A stretch of 64,000 bases of DNA, from NCBI GenBank assembly GCA_907163375.1, contig CAJQUW010011588.1, positions 62,001-126,000 on the forward strand, written 5' to 3'. Origin of the DNA: Prostheceraeus crozeri. Taxonomy: Eukaryota; Platyhelminthes; Polycladida; Euryleptidae. Under the pieces are notes generated by a model. That model did not search any database. It was not told where the DNA came from and saw only the letters and a list, made by a program, of their open reading frames with translations. The translations under genes were made by a program, and so were the position numbers. Of the stretch, positions 1 through 12,007 are shown piece after piece. Every line of letters begins with the position of its first letter. The stretch's first letter is position 1.

Positions 1-470
1 TGTATTTCATTCAAACTCTCAAACGACCATTGCGACCTCTGAGACAGACAGACTTCATCACTCCAAACAACTCGATTCCACTGAGAATGCCAGTGAAAAT
101 GTTGCATCGCCAACTTCAGCCTCAAGCTCTTGTGGTTGGCGGTCAACTCGATCCCAGATGGTCTCTTACGGCTTTTGAAGTGTTCACTTTTCAGACGACG
201 TCTCACTGTCATGGCAGAAAACGTCGGTTGTCGAAGTGAACTCCTCAACTCGGATGAAGATTAAGAAGGATCGTTTCTTATCAAGCGAATAATCATCCGA
301 TCTGTTCGAAAACTTGTCTTTCTTTTCCGACCGAATCCAACTTTTCTGGAAAGGGAGAAAAAATTAGTTTTCCACCTGATGACGGTGGTCTTTGGGACGC
401 CTGCTTTTCGGCTAACTAGCCGTTCAGACTGTCCTTCTGACAAAAGAGCAAAGACAAAAATAAAAATACC
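1..470 (-). pseudogene. Tc1/mariner transposase fragment
   Basis: The minus strand reads as the N-terminal half of a Tc1-like transposase, the enzyme that cuts and pastes a DNA transposon. From about 450 downward there is a helix-turn-helix of the paired-like type (EGQSERLVSRKAGVPKTTV), a basic GRKRKTSFRTDR linker, then TVRRRL, and near position 35 the motif WNRVVWSDE, which carries the first catalytic Asp of Tc1 enzymes. A stop codon at 261-263 interrupts the frame after RNDPS and reading resumes in frame after it, so the copy is dead. The second Asp and the Glu would lie left of the window edge. Upstream of about 470 the frame stays open to 599 but no longer resembles the family. Confidence 0.8.
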
Positions 471-599
471 TTTCAAAAATACCTTCGCAAGCTTCGAATC
501 AGTCATCATGACATAAAATGAATTCAAAATCGAATGGAAATTTTGTTTACAACTTATCTGGGTCAACACTTTGATCTGACTATGCAGACGTCTAGACAC

Positions 600-1887
600 T
601 ATATATATAGGTATTGAAAGTCTGAAAATGACCTAGTTAGCGCCAAAAGATGTAAACAACTTTGCAACAATTAAGAAAAACAGAAAATTTTTCAATGAAT
701 TTGGAACATAATAACTTCTCTAAAAGTACACCGATTTCGACGAGTAATACATCAAAAGAATGCTCAGAAAAATTCCTTTCACATTGTGTCTGATTCACTA
801 TCATGCTCACATGCTTCCTTCTTGAAAATTTGAGATTTCTAAAACTGGTGATTTTCACATTTGGACCTCTGTCCACCGCAAACAATGACGGATACAAAAA
901 ATGTGCAATAGCTCATTGAAAAGCTGAGATCATAAGCTCTTGAATGGTGTATGACTAATCAATATAAAATGAGATTGAAAGGCTGGAGATTCAATTGAAG
1001 TGTGACACAATTTAGGTGGTCCGTTTTTTATGATCAACTCTGGTGGCTCTTGGCTTTTCAGTAATGAAGATGGCAACATCATACATTATCTAAATTCAGG
1101 ATTTTAGCAAAAGAATAATTCTATGGTAGAGAGCGAGAAACAAAGCGAGATTTAACGAATGAAAAACTACTGTAGGAAAGGAAATCCACCAAAAGCAGCA
1201 ACCGCCCACTGCTTAGGCTCTATGAACTGTTCTTAATGATAGATTTTCATCTGCAGTAGAGCTACTGAAGATGCGAAATGAGCGATTGCCTTATAAAAGG
1301 TCCGCACACAAGACCGGTATGAGAAATCGGAGTCCGTTTGGCGTTTGTTGAACGTGCAAAAGAGATTGAGAGAGCGGTCAACTAAGAAAAATGCATTTGG
1401 AGAGAAATTTGGAGTAAGGTGATTTTGTGAATGTGAGCAATGATCTGAAGTCAGTAAAGATTAATGAATGACAAGCGGATGCAAGTCCATAAGAACGGAT
1501 GAGCGAATGGAAGCTGAGAACTCCAGATAAGGCATACAAAGTACGAGAAGCTAGTTCAACTAATGTTCTAGGAACGATCTGACTTTATGATAGTAGTGAG
1601 TTGCAAATTCTGAAATCTTTCGTGAAAATTGAATAGAGTGAACTTACAACACATCGATACTTAGACTAGCTCTTTTTAGTGCATCGTTAACAGACCGTCG
1701 GATTCAATCTTTCATGGAACGTACATGTAGCTCATCATTGGCTGATCAGTTTCATCATGATTGAAACAGCTACTCGAAGGAAAATCTCATCTACGATCAC
1801 CAGATTTTTATCGTATTGAACATGCGTGAATGGGATCTGGCGAAAAAGAAAGAATAAAAACAGAGGTTGCATTTACTGTTTGAAAGA
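600..1887. other. Gene-free stretch with one diverged dispersed repeat
   Basis: I see no coding exon here. The part from about 800 to 1,060 resembles 34,190-34,440 in the same orientation (shared stretches include TTCTTGAAAA, GTGATTTTCA and CGTTTTTTATGATCA or close variants), so it belongs to an old interspersed repeat whose class I cannot tell. Confidence 0.5.
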
Positions 1888-2203
1888 CCTACAATCAGTG
1901 GCGGCGCTAGGGGGGGGGGCGGGGGGGCGGTCCGCCCCGGGCACCGAGATTCAAGGGGCACGGTCAGAGGCTCGCTCGGGGAAATCTAAATCTTGAAAAA
2001 TGTTGATATGATTTTCGAATCAAATATTTCATTTAAAATTCAATCTGAGAACTCAGATTTGCATTTACCTACATCTACATTTATCATTTAACGCTGTTTA
2101 ATTCTGTTTATTTCATAAATTAGCGTTGATTTATCGGTGTAGTTGGTGTGTGCGTTGCATGTAATTACATGTATTTGCGTGCCACTAACACGAGTCGTCG
2201 ACC

Positions 2204-3831
2204 AAGCATCTCACAAATTCCATAAAACACAGAGATCTTGTAAAACGCTTGACATCCGATAAAGCTATTGATCGCTTAAACCAGGAACAACTTCTGAAAG
2301 CCGAAAAGAAATGGCGAAGTATTCTCCAGAGACTATTCGACATGATTATCTTCTTGGTGCAACAGAATCTCCCACTCAGAGGCCATCGGGAAAGTCTTCA
2401 TGATGATGAAACCAACCCAGAAAATTTCTTATCATTGGTCAAACTGATTTCTAACTACGATTCCGTACTAAAAGAGCACGTCATGAATGTCATGAACAAG
2501 GTGTCCAAAGTGTCGTACTTCTCTCATGAAATTCAGAACGAAATTGTTGGCATTCTTGCCCAACATATCCGAAATGCTATTCACCAGGATGTAATGGAGT
2601 GCAAAAATTTCTCAATCTTGTTCGACTCAACGCCTGACATAAGTCACAAAGACCAGATGAGCCAAGTACTAAGGTACGTGAAAATTGTTGACAGAGAGAT
2701 CAAAGTAGTTGAATCGTTTGTCGGTTTCATCGTAGAGGAAGGTAGGACGGCAGAAGATGTTTCGGAACTTATCTACAATGCCATGGAAAAACAGGGTATA
2801 GACATGCATTGCTGTGTTGGCCAGGGTTATGATAATGCTGCTGTTATGAGCGGTTACTGTAATGGAGTTCAACAACGAATCAAAACTAGATTTCCCAAAG
2901 CTGAATTCATACCTTGCTCGAACCACTGTTTGAACTTGGTTGGAGTTCATGCTGCTCAGGTAACTCCCAACACAGTAACCTTCTTTGCAACAATTCAGAA
3001 AGTATATACATTCTTTGCCAATTCCACAAAACGATGGGAAGAAATGAAGCAAGTTTTGCCTCGGGTTGTGAAGCGTGTTGTGGATACCCGCTGGAGTTCT
3101 TACCACGAAGCAATTGACGTCTTTAAGATCAACTATTCTGATATTTGTGACTGTCTGGAGGATCTATCTTCAACCGATGGTGACGCCGGTAAATTGTTTA
3201 ATTCTATGTCAACTTTTCCTTTCGTCTGTTATATGAATTTGTGGTCTCCAATTTTGACGGAAATCAATGTAGTCCAGCTTTACCTCCAAAGCAGCACTCT
3301 CACTCTTGATGAAGCAGTAGCGAAGTTGTCAAGCTTAAGTGAATATCTCAGCGACAAACGCGATTTCCTCATCACCAATGCAATTTCGAACGCAGAGAGT
3401 GTTGCAGAGGATAATGATATATATATATATATATTCCAACGAAGAAGAGAAGACGCAAGCAACAGTTTGACGACACTGCCGATGAAGAAATGTCATTCAA
3501 AGATGAAATCAGAAGAATACTTTTCCAATGTCTTGATAGAGTGAAATCCGAATTTGACACAAGATTTGAAAGACATCGTACACTGGCAAAGCGTTTTTCT
3601 ATTTTAAGAAGGTCACAAGTCCTGAAAGCCACTGATTTCGATTTGGATCAACTGCGCATTTATGAGAAGGAAGTGGATCTTGATGGCATTAAGCCGGAAC
3701 TGGTTTGTTTAAAGTATCTGCTTCATTCTTGTTCAGAAGACGATTTTAACGATCAGAGCAACGATACGTCACACAATATTCTGATTTTGCTTTTCATATT
3801 AGTACATGTACTTTACCAGTTTCATAATTAG
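2204..3831 (+). pseudogene. hAT transposase of the ZMYM1-like group, frameshifted
   Basis: The main frame runs about 431 residues from 2,249 to 3,544. No convincing ATG is seen at its 5' end; the frame is open upstream to about 2,204 through KHRDLVKRLTSDKAIDRL. Family landmarks in order are WRSILQRLF and LPLRGHRE, ILFDSTPDISHKDQMS with the first catalytic Asp near residue 126, GQGYDNAAVMSG with the second Asp near residue 195, and NHCLNLVGVHA. This matches hAT transposases annotated as zinc finger MYM-type 1-like. After residue 395 a TA run shifts the frame. The expected continuation, a basic KRRRKQQFDD stretch and then SEFDTRFERHRT, follows in another frame to 3,831. The N-terminal TTF-type zinc finger and the C-terminal hAT dimerisation region with the catalytic Glu are not visible, so this copy is inactive. 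Confidence 0.88.
3417..3435. repeat. (AT)n microsatellite inside the transposase frame
   Basis: A run of AT dinucleotides translates as alternating Tyr-Ile and sits exactly where the transposase changes frame. Reading on the far side matches the family only in another frame, so the length change of this run is the likely inactivating event. Confidence 0.8.
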
Positions 3832-4089
3832 GCTAATGTCACAGCGAGTGATTAAGAGGTTGTTCATTTTACATTTTAATGATCTAAATCTCAAAATATG
3901 AATGTTTATGAATTAATTGATAAGCTTAAATATAGTAGGCACACGTTCCCCTAAGAAGGAAAGAATCGGTGTAGCTAAATCTTCATAATTTTATTAGAAT
4001 TGACTGGGAATGGGGTTCATTGGGGAGGGAGCACTGATAAATGACCCGCCCCGGGCACGAAACGTCCTCGCGCCGCCACTGCCTACAAT

Positions 4090-5369
4090 CCATTGTGGTC
4101 GAAAAGTGGATGAGAATTCCTCTGAGCGCAATTGATAACTTGAAAAAAAATGCATGCAAATATTTATGACTTGAAGAATCAGAAATGTTATCAGGAGCTC
4201 TCCCGACTAACAATTTGTAATCCTACTGAAAACAACATTGTTTATCATTAGGTCAATTCGCGATGCCGTTCGCTATCGGTTTTTCCCTAATTCCCTAAGA
4301 CAGCATGAGTGGCGTAAACAAAGTCACCCGGCCAAGTCAGTGAGAATCACTTACCTTTGAGACTGTGATAATCTTACATGAACAAATTTTCTGTATACTC
4401 CATTGAGTCACCAAAGTTATTAAATGAGGTGAATTGTCATACGAAGCAGGAAACATTGACTTTAAAATAGTTGACTATGACATCATTGGACACGAACAGG
4501 CGTCAATGAAAGATCGGACCTACTGGGTGACGTTGGACTTGATGAGCAGGGGTCCCCAAATTCCTCTACATGTGAATGTCGCAATGGCATGTATAAATAC
4601 AGCCTGAACAGTAGGATTACTGATATTGGTATAATAAGAGTGATGAAACAAAGCACTTGCGATTGCTTCCCTAAATATATAGAAAAAATTGAATGCATTT
4701 TTAAGAGGTTGCCACGATGCCCTGATTGCCTAAACTGTCCTCTGCTACAGGGTGCCCGTATAAGTCACACAAAGGAGATCAATAATTTAGTATTTGATGA
4801 AGCATCTTTGAGATAATAATTCTTGCCATACGCGGTATCTCACCAAGTGCACTATAAATATGATCACCAAATAAAAAGGGAAACACTAAATTAAAAATAG
4901 CCTATTATCGTGATTTGCAAATAAACTACGGATTAAGTTCCATCATTAGCCAGCATGCTTGAAAAGTTGAAAATTTGGCGCAAAAGTTGCAACTTTCAGT
5001 CGATGCAACAAACAGACAAAATAGCATAGTATCAAAACAATTGATAACGTAGCTATATGTATGTTTGCAAGCAAGTCTGACATCTCAAGAGGATATTTCA
5101 GAACTCTAAACGTTTGAATTTCTCTATTACGCGAACATTACTTTCAATTTACGAAAATTATTTCGTTATAAAGCGACTAGTACGAATGCAAGTACCATGA
5201 TTGTTACTGTCCATGACATGTATGATATATTCATTGGAAAATTAATCCTGCAAAAATATCTTTGAAAAAGCTATGATCTCACTTATTTTTGAAGTCCCTT
5301 CAGTTCAGGTGTGAGGTTTCGAGATTGTAAAAGCTGTTTTCACTTAACAAAGGGCCAGACATTTGTTTA
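4090..5369. other. No gene seen
   Basis: AT-rich sequence without a convincing exon, RNA gene or repeat boundary. Confidence 0.4.
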
Positions 5370-5570
5370 TCAAACTCGAGGAAAGCCCGAAAATGACCGG
5401 TGTAATCGATCACTATTCTATTAGCGAAGCTTTTCAACCACTACTTGAGACTGTGACTACAATGCTGCTGCATTCGCCTGAAGAAAGCCTCCTGTGGGGG
5501 TTGTAAGGTCTCGCTAATACAACTAGCAATCGATTACACCTCTCGATTTCGGGCTTCTCTCAAATTTGAT
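5370..5570. repeat. Imperfect inverted repeat, MITE-like
   Basis: About 70 bp at the left (TCAAACTCGAGGAAAGCCCG onward, then GGTGTAATCGAT and ATTAGCGA) reappear as reverse complement at the right (TCAAATTTGAGAGAAGCCCG, GGTGTAATCGATTG, ATTAGCGA). The whole would fold into one long hairpin of about 200 bp. No target duplication was settled. Confidence 0.65.
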
Positions 5571-6783
5571 CTAATACTGTATTGTCGAAAGTAAATAATC
5601 ACGTTAAGCCTATCACGATTTGTTGACAGTTGCTCCGTTTGTATGTTCTCACAAATGATCATAAAATCAAGTCTGAATTTGACTTTCTCATTAGCAATAA
5701 TTTATTCTATAAGTTGACAAAATCTCAGCAGCTTGTCAATCGCTATGAAAATTCTGAAAGATGAAATTTGATCTTCTTGATCCAATGAAAATATTTTCCT
5801 CCAAAAAATGTCGAACATTCTAATTTTATTCGTTTTATTATGAATACTTAATTCTAGATGGCAAAAATAGAGACTTGATGAACAAATGAGTTGCTATCTT
5901 TTATATTAGCCTCTGCTTCTATTTAAGAAATATACACAAATGATATTTGCTCTGTTTTAAATATTGGATATGTTAGAATAATCACCTTATAATTAGGAGA
6001 TATTTATAGGGTTTATGAGTTTATTCAAAATCTACAGAAATGTTTGCTTCCGCAGTTTGCAAATAAGGTCAATGAAAGAACGTGACAAATAATATTTGTG
6101 ATGATAATTTCTTTGATCACCCTGAGCTGTGAGCTGTGAAACATCAAAAATTGCGTTGAACGAATGAATTTAAGAATTAGAATATTGTATTTGTTAAGTA
6201 CATGCTGTCCTATATGCAATTATATTGGTGCCCACTTTACAGACAAATACTTTGGAATAGCATAATTGGAAGATAAACCAACATAATGTGAAATGTACCA
6301 ACTTAGTTAGTCTTTGAACGCTCCGACTATTTGTTCGAATTATTTATACTATTATGGAAGTGAAGAAATAATGAAAATAAAATTCGGAACTGAACGATGT
6401 ATTCGCCGTGACGCTAAGCACGAGTGATGAGTAAACTGTGGATCACATGATATGCATGACTTGACTGGCATAAAATTCAAAATTTAGAAATTGGCAATGA
6501 ATGAAATGGCAGACGTTGGATCAAGTTGACGTGAGAAAGATCGCAAGGACTCGAATTTGCGACTCAAGGATATCAAGACCTGTTGTTCTGACCATCTGAA
6601 CTGCGGCCGCTTGCATGCGACCGATGTCAAATAAGTGGACTGGATCAAGTATACACCGGTTTTCATAGCAATTATGATACAAAGATAAAGATATAAATGT
6701 TATTATCATTACTTATCAATTAGACACAATAGGCATATACAAAACTAAGTAACAAATGCAACTGTTTGATCTTGAAAGATATT
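5571..6783. other. No gene seen
   Basis: AT-rich, with only short frames that have no coding character. Confidence 0.4.
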
Positions 6784-7508
6784 GATATCTAGACACCGAC
6801 ATCTTAGGTGAATATTTTTGTCATTTTAAGTTTTTTAGGTGAATAATTTTACAAATTTAGGCTGTTTATTTAGGTTAATCAAAAATCCATTAAAATATCT
6901 AGATTCATTGAGAGCAATGGTATTTTTTGTTGTTTCATGAATTGTGCTTTTTTTCTTTAACTAATTTGTAAACAGATACTGCGACAACAATCTACGTATA
7001 AGTTTTAAAAAAAGAATTAGGGGAAAAAATGACAAATAAGTCCTAGATTTAATCGCGATTCGGAACGATTTTATTTCAAGCTATAACAACTGCACAGATC
7101 AAACATTAACAACTGAGTAGGCTATATATGTCTCAAACTGTGTATTGACAATTCAATTGTACAATTGTGTATGTGTCAGACAGATGAAAATTAGCCTACT
7201 CATATTTCAAATGCAATATAAACTCTATAAAACTCTATGAATGTATATAAAGGAATTAGAAACTATGACCAGAAACATGTGGCACTGCGCAGAATCACTC
7301 ATCAATTTCTTCATTATTCCGATTATAAAAGTAATTCGTTGCGACGATTTTCTCAATGTTTTCCAATGTGAGTAAATTAGTCAATCAAATAGCAAGTTTT
7401 TGTCGTAATGACAATATTTAGGTGATTTAGGTGTTTTTACAAAATATCCGGAATTTAGGAAAAAAATCATTTTAGGTGATTCACCTAAATTGTCGCTGTC
7501 TAGATATA
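6784..7508. mobile_element. MITE with ~30-bp terminal inverted repeats
   Basis: The left end GATATCTAGACACCGACA and the right end, read inward as TATATCTAGACAGCGACA, match over about 30 bp including a following TTAGGTGAAT. The unit TTAGGTGA recurs inside both ends. Near the right end TTTAGGTGATTCACCTAAA (7,471-7,489) is itself palindromic. Length is about 725 bp and no coding frame is present, so this is a non-autonomous element. The flanks share TCTAGA but I could not fix the duplication or the superfamily. Confidence 0.7.
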
Positions 7509-8464
7509 ACATAACCTTCATAGACTTCCTTTGAACTGCAATTATTGCAACTACAGGGCTATTGCGTCTTACAAAAATTATCCATGGATGGAACAAGGTT
7601 TGCAAGGAATTCTGCTTGGTGTTCATTAGATTGGATTCCATATAGACGTTGTTCCAAGTAAGGAATACATGATAAGTCAACAACTGATGTAATTGCAATG
7701 AAAAAGAAGTCTACGAAGAATATATAGTTAATACCCTCCATGATCCAACGTTCGTTACATCTCTCTTCCTTTTTAGTTTTATAGCAGATCATTTTCTACC
7801 CATTATGTCTTTTATAGTCTACTCGTCTATTATGTCTCAACGTTGATAAAGCTGTTGTGGCGAAACATATTCGACAATTTTCGGAATTTAATTTTCATAA
7901 TTTCTTTACTTTAATTGTAACAACAGTAATTTGAACAACTGAAGGATTTTCTGAATTGGTTTACTTTGCACTTAGATTCCAATTACAATCAATCGACGTC
8001 TGTGCGGAATCGATTGTTTATCTAAAAAGAAAGGCTTTGGAATAAAGTCGAATTTAATCGATCGTTTTATTTTGACACATGATGTTATGACTTTCATGAA
8101 AAATGAATGGAATAGCACACAAATTTGGCCCAGTTTGACCCTTCGTTTTTTTATCTCACAATCGATCGACAGATCTTTACTTTTCCTTCTCTGGATTTTG
8201 CTGCGGGATGGTCTGGGGGTTTCTGCGCCTGCCACTGTAATCTAGCCACAGTTGACTCCCAAACAGTGCATTCATCAAAATTGTTCCGTTTTTGAAAATT
8301 TTTGAGCATTTATAGCTTTGATTATGATTTATCACTAAATGAAATTTCTTGAAATGAATGTAATAGACACGACTTATTTTTGTATGCAATCCCAATATGT
8401 TAAGTAGATAATTCAGTGAATTTTAAAATTCCGAGCATCCATTACACGTTCATACTATACTCGG
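7509..8464. other. No gene seen
   Basis: No exon, RNA gene or repeat boundary recognised. Confidence 0.35.
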
Positions 8465-8638
8465 AGTTGGAAGTGGGTCAACGAAACTTGACCCATGGCC
8501 TACCTGACTCACGGCATATGTGACCCACGACCCAACTGACCCACCGACTTTTCACGAAAACTTGACCCACAACCCACCTGACCCACAGGCTACCCTGATC
8601 CACCACATCTTTGACCCACTTGACCCACCTGACCCACA
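8465..8638. repeat. GACCCAC minisatellite module, copy 1
   Basis: An irregular array of TGACCCAC and CGACCCAC units opens with AGTTGGAAGTGGGTCA, the inverted form of the unit. The same module occurs at 10,201-10,356. Open frames across it are caused by the short repeated unit and are not genes. Confidence 0.85.
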
Positions 8639-10200
8639 TGCTGCAAGGGTGAATGATGGTAGTGCAATTTCCTTTTCTGGTATCATCTTTAGTTTCATTT
8701 TCATTCAAGATTCTATAGGTCTATCTAGGTAGAGACCTCGTACTATCAAAATTGTTGTCAAGATTCGTTGTGAAGAATCAAGTGTATCAGATCACTTGTC
8801 ACATGATAAATAGACATATAACCTCATCAAAATTATCTTATAATCAAAATTCATGCACCACAAATGCCAAAGGTTCTAAAAAAATTCAAACGATTCTGTT
8901 TCTTGTTATAATTCTTGACTACCATTTTTAGTGTTGCCTATCTAACTCGTAGAGAGATGATTACGTGTAGTTGAGTTGAGGGCCCGACAGACTAAATTTC
9001 AAATTTTACATTTCTTAATCAAATGAAGCTAAAAAAATTAATTGCAGTAGGCCTAAATCATTTATTCATGCATTTATTATGTTATATACTACATGTGTGA
9101 AAATTATCCCTGAAAGATCGTCAAACTAATATTTTGTTGCTTCTGATGGCAATCGATTCAAATTTCATTTACTTCCGCTAATGTTAGATGTAAGTAAAAG
9201 GTTTCATATTTGATGCAAGAATGACATTCATTGAAAAGCAAATGGAGCAAGCATGCGTAACGCGTGAATAAAAAATTGCACGATGACAAGATTATAATTC
9301 ATGAATTAGCTTATAATGTGCATATAGTATACATACGTATATGAGTGATACTACATGTGCGAGTACGTTAAAACAATCACTAGCGACATCATGTAAATAT
9401 TCCTATTATTATTGATACCAAATCAAATATCAAAACGGAACTTTTTATTGCTACGAAGTGTCAATAAATATCTCCTTACAGAGCTCGGCCGTAATAAGTC
9501 TGTGTGAAAGGAATAAGTCTATATCAATGACCGTCGTATGAATTAGCGTATTTCAGATTATCATGCATCGAATAAGCAATGAGATGCATGGAACATGTAC
9601 GATGCGAAAGTAGATTGAATGGCTAAAGCACGTATATTGAAGCACGCATTATCAAGATATTTTTATGAATTACATATTTCGAAAATATTTAGGCTCTGAT
9701 CAATTTTCACCTAGAGATTTACCATTCTAGTCTCTACCAGAGGATATTTTCTACGAAAGACCAACAAAATCAAATGAAACAAACAAACAAAACGAATGTC
9801 ATCTGGCATTGTAAGAAAAAAAATCAAGATTAATATTGCCTCTGAATACCTAACTTCTTCAGTAACTGTATCTCTGAAATCAAGGTCACACATTGGGTAT
9901 CGTCAGACATAGCGACCGAGAATCGAGCATGCACAATTGTACTTAAACAACTTCTCTCCACCAACCAACATCTCTCAGTAGATATCAGCAATTGTTTTCG
10001 AGCCTTTAATTTGTGTGAATTCCGCCCCCCTTTCGAAACTGTATCAGGCTTGTGAAAGTCAATGGTGTTGCATATTTTGACTGTGTGCATCCATCACCCC
10101 ATTCAGTGACACTGACTCGATAATTTTTCATGAATGATAAGAATACGAATAAATGAAGTTTACTGTATTTGAGATTGTCAAATCTATCATGGGTCAAATT
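8639..10200. other. No gene seen
   Basis: The spacer between the two GACCCAC modules shows no convincing exon. Confidence 0.4.
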
Positions 10201-10356
10201 GGTTGGAAGTGGGTCAACGAAGTCTGACCCACGCTAAATGTGACCCACGACCCACCTGACCCACCAACTTTTCGGAAAAACATGACCCACGACCCACGTG
10301 ACCCACGCGATTTTGTGACCCACCTAACCCACCTGACCCATGACCCACTTCCAACT
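10201..10356. repeat. GACCCAC minisatellite module, copy 2
   Basis: This copy opens with GGTTGGAAGTGGGTCAACGA and closes with the reverse complement TGACCCACTTCCAACT, so it has terminal inverted repeats around the array of GACCCAC units. Copy 1 has the same left end and the interior piece CACGACCCA..TGACCCACC..ACTTTTC. A mobile foldback or MITE origin fits better than simple slippage. Confidence 0.85.
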
Positions 10357-11492
10357 CTGACTATACTTGTAAAAGTCATACGTAGTAACGGCATTGTTAT
10401 CTTAACTAATAACATTCAAAATATCTTACCCATATCTATGATTCCAAAGGACATTTCCTTTATTCAAAGTTCTTGCATGTATTGATTATGATGCATTTCG
10501 CGATGTTGAATAATGCCGTGAATGTATGAAATTAGTCGCATGAACAGCTGTTTTTTTTATGGAATCTATTTTGAATTAGGGCAAGCTCGGCTTAAGTGGA
10601 CAATCCATACAGTTAATCTTAAAATTACACACGCAGATAGCATCTGATCTGGCCGACATTCACTCGCACTACAAACAACCTAAGTGCCACTCAGGCGAAG
10701 ACAAGTGTACATCTGCATGAGCCTATTGTACTTCCTGAGGTGACGACTTTGTAATGGAGACGAGGACTTAACATCGTGTGACTGGAGTGGAAGAAGTGTC
10801 TAATTTCAATCCACGAATGCTATAAGAAGGGAAGCAACGGTTCCATTAAAGTTCTGTCAAAAGTCACGTATTATCATCAAGTGTCATGCAAACTAGTTTT
10901 GGTATGGCTTCCCAGATACAAGGCCTTTGATTTGTGGGTCACCACTCAACAGTGCCACCATTATCAATATTTCGATTCTTCCAGCTTTCTCTTGAATTAA
11001 ATTGTTCGAAAAGGTCCATGTATGACTATCGATCCATAAGAGAGGGTTTTATAATGTAGGAATACAGCTGAATTTTACAGACAAGCCCATCTTGAAAATT
11101 GCAGCAAATTTATATCATCATAGCAGCATAAGAATAGTAAATGTCAACAATTTCAATGTATGATAAATCAGTAGCTCTTCAATTTTTAATGAATACTTTC
11201 GGCACATCAAGCTTTTCCATTAAAAATCTGTCTTACTTACCAGGAGGCTCGTTTTAAAAATATTTTTACGATATGATCAGTTATTAATAGTATCTATGCT
11301 CAACAAAATGCAATATCGGGCTTCACAATGCAGTACTGCAATTTCGGAGCATCACCGAAAAAGAGCTATGTTATGTTAGGAACTTTGCTGAATAGGCCTT
11401 GCGATAATATAGCGACAGTGATTTGAATTCATCTCAATTGAGTCTGATTGCCATTTATGTAGTCATAATAATAACCAAAGAAATGTTCTACT
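10357..11492. other. No gene seen
   Basis: No convincing coding or structural signal. Confidence 0.4.
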
Positions 11493-11512
11493 CGATATAT
11501 ATATATATATAT
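11493..11512. repeat. (TA)n microsatellite in a palindrome
   Basis: The TA run lies between ACTCGAT and ATCGAGT, so the whole segment is self-complementary. Confidence 0.8.
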
Positions 11513-11520
11513 AATCGAGT

Positions 11521-11620
11521 ATCGGCATGCTTGCACGTCCTCTAGCTCCAACGTCGCTGGTTCAAACCTACCCAAGACTGATGAGGCCCAACAGGCCGAA
11601 ACATGTCTCGTGGTGGTTAC
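11521..11620 (+). mobile_element. tRNA-derived SINE, truncated copy
   Basis: The segment from GGCATGCTTGCACGTCC to CCGAAACATGTCTC is nearly identical to 11,820-11,905, including the B-box GGTTCAAACC and a body containing GATGAGGCCCAACAGGCC. The A-box side is missing and is replaced by TA repeat and ATCGAGTATC. The tail GGTTACATGTTGAG differs from that of the second copy. Confidence 0.7.
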
Positions 11621-11794
11621 ATGTTGAGATTTGATAAATTTATCAATTGCCAGGTTACTTGTCTTAACATGTAATGAGTAGCGCCTGCGTGAAGCGCCTC
11701 AATCTCGGATGCAGTGTTAAGTGATTGCAGAATGTAGTGGGCCCTCCACGTACCTGCGTTAGTGCCTTCCTGGTTAATTCACGCTCTCAACAGA

Positions 11795-11916
11795 TGGTCC
11801 GGTGGCTTTGTGGTTAGAGGGTATGCTTGCACGTCCTCTAGCTCCAACGTCGCTGGTTCAAACCTACCCACGACTGATGAGGCCCAACAGGCCGAAACAT
11901 GTCTCATGGTGGCTAT
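11795..11916 (+). mobile_element. tRNA-derived SINE with A and B boxes
   Basis: The start GGTGGCTTTGTGGTTAGAGG (11,801-11,820) has the form of a polymerase III A-box. GGTTCAAACC (11,855-11,864) is a B-box at close to tRNA spacing. A tRNA-unrelated body follows (GATGAGGCCCAACAGGCC). A degenerate tRNA head, an extra body, a second copy 280 bp upstream and a simple-repeat tail of TA units argue for a SINE and not for a tRNA gene. CAACAGATG before it and CATCTGTTG after it form an inverted pair around the copy. Confidence 0.75.
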
Positions 11917-11933
11917 ACATCTGTTGAAAGTTG

Positions 11934-11959
11934 ATATATATATATATATATATATATAT

Positions 11960-11996
<37 letters not shown>
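11934..11996. repeat. (TA)n microsatellite
   Basis: About 60 bp of TA dinucleotide with one GATA interruption directly follow the SINE and may be its tail. Confidence 0.9.

Positions 11997-12007
<11 letters not shown>

Larger units (their letters stand above)
1896..4081 (+). mobile_element. hAT DNA transposon with 8-bp target duplication
   Basis: The ends are near-perfect inverted repeats: CAGTGGCGGCGCTAG on the left and, read from the right end inward, CAGTGGCGGCGCGAG. Both are followed inside by a G-rich or C-rich stretch with CCGCCCCGGGCAC. The 8-bp sequence CCTACAAT stands directly outside both ends (1,888-1,895 and 4,082-4,089), the duplication length expected for the hAT superfamily. 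The element is 2,186 bp long and carries a broken transposase on the plus strand. The exact duplication suggests a fairly young insertion. The poly-G run just inside the left end (from about 1,910) is normal for this kind of hAT end. Confidence 0.95.

Noticed and set aside
2669-3117. Minus-strand frames opposite the hAT transposase
   Set aside because: Shadows of the real coding frame.
8478-8732. Pro/His/Asp-rich or Trp/Val/Gly-rich open frames over the GACCCAC arrays
   Set aside because: The repeat unit keeps several frames open on both strands; no start, splice or family evidence.
11935-12007. Open frames of repeated Tyr-Ile at 11.9, 20.6-20.8 and 21.0 kb
   Set aside because: They are translations of TA microsatellites and not genes.
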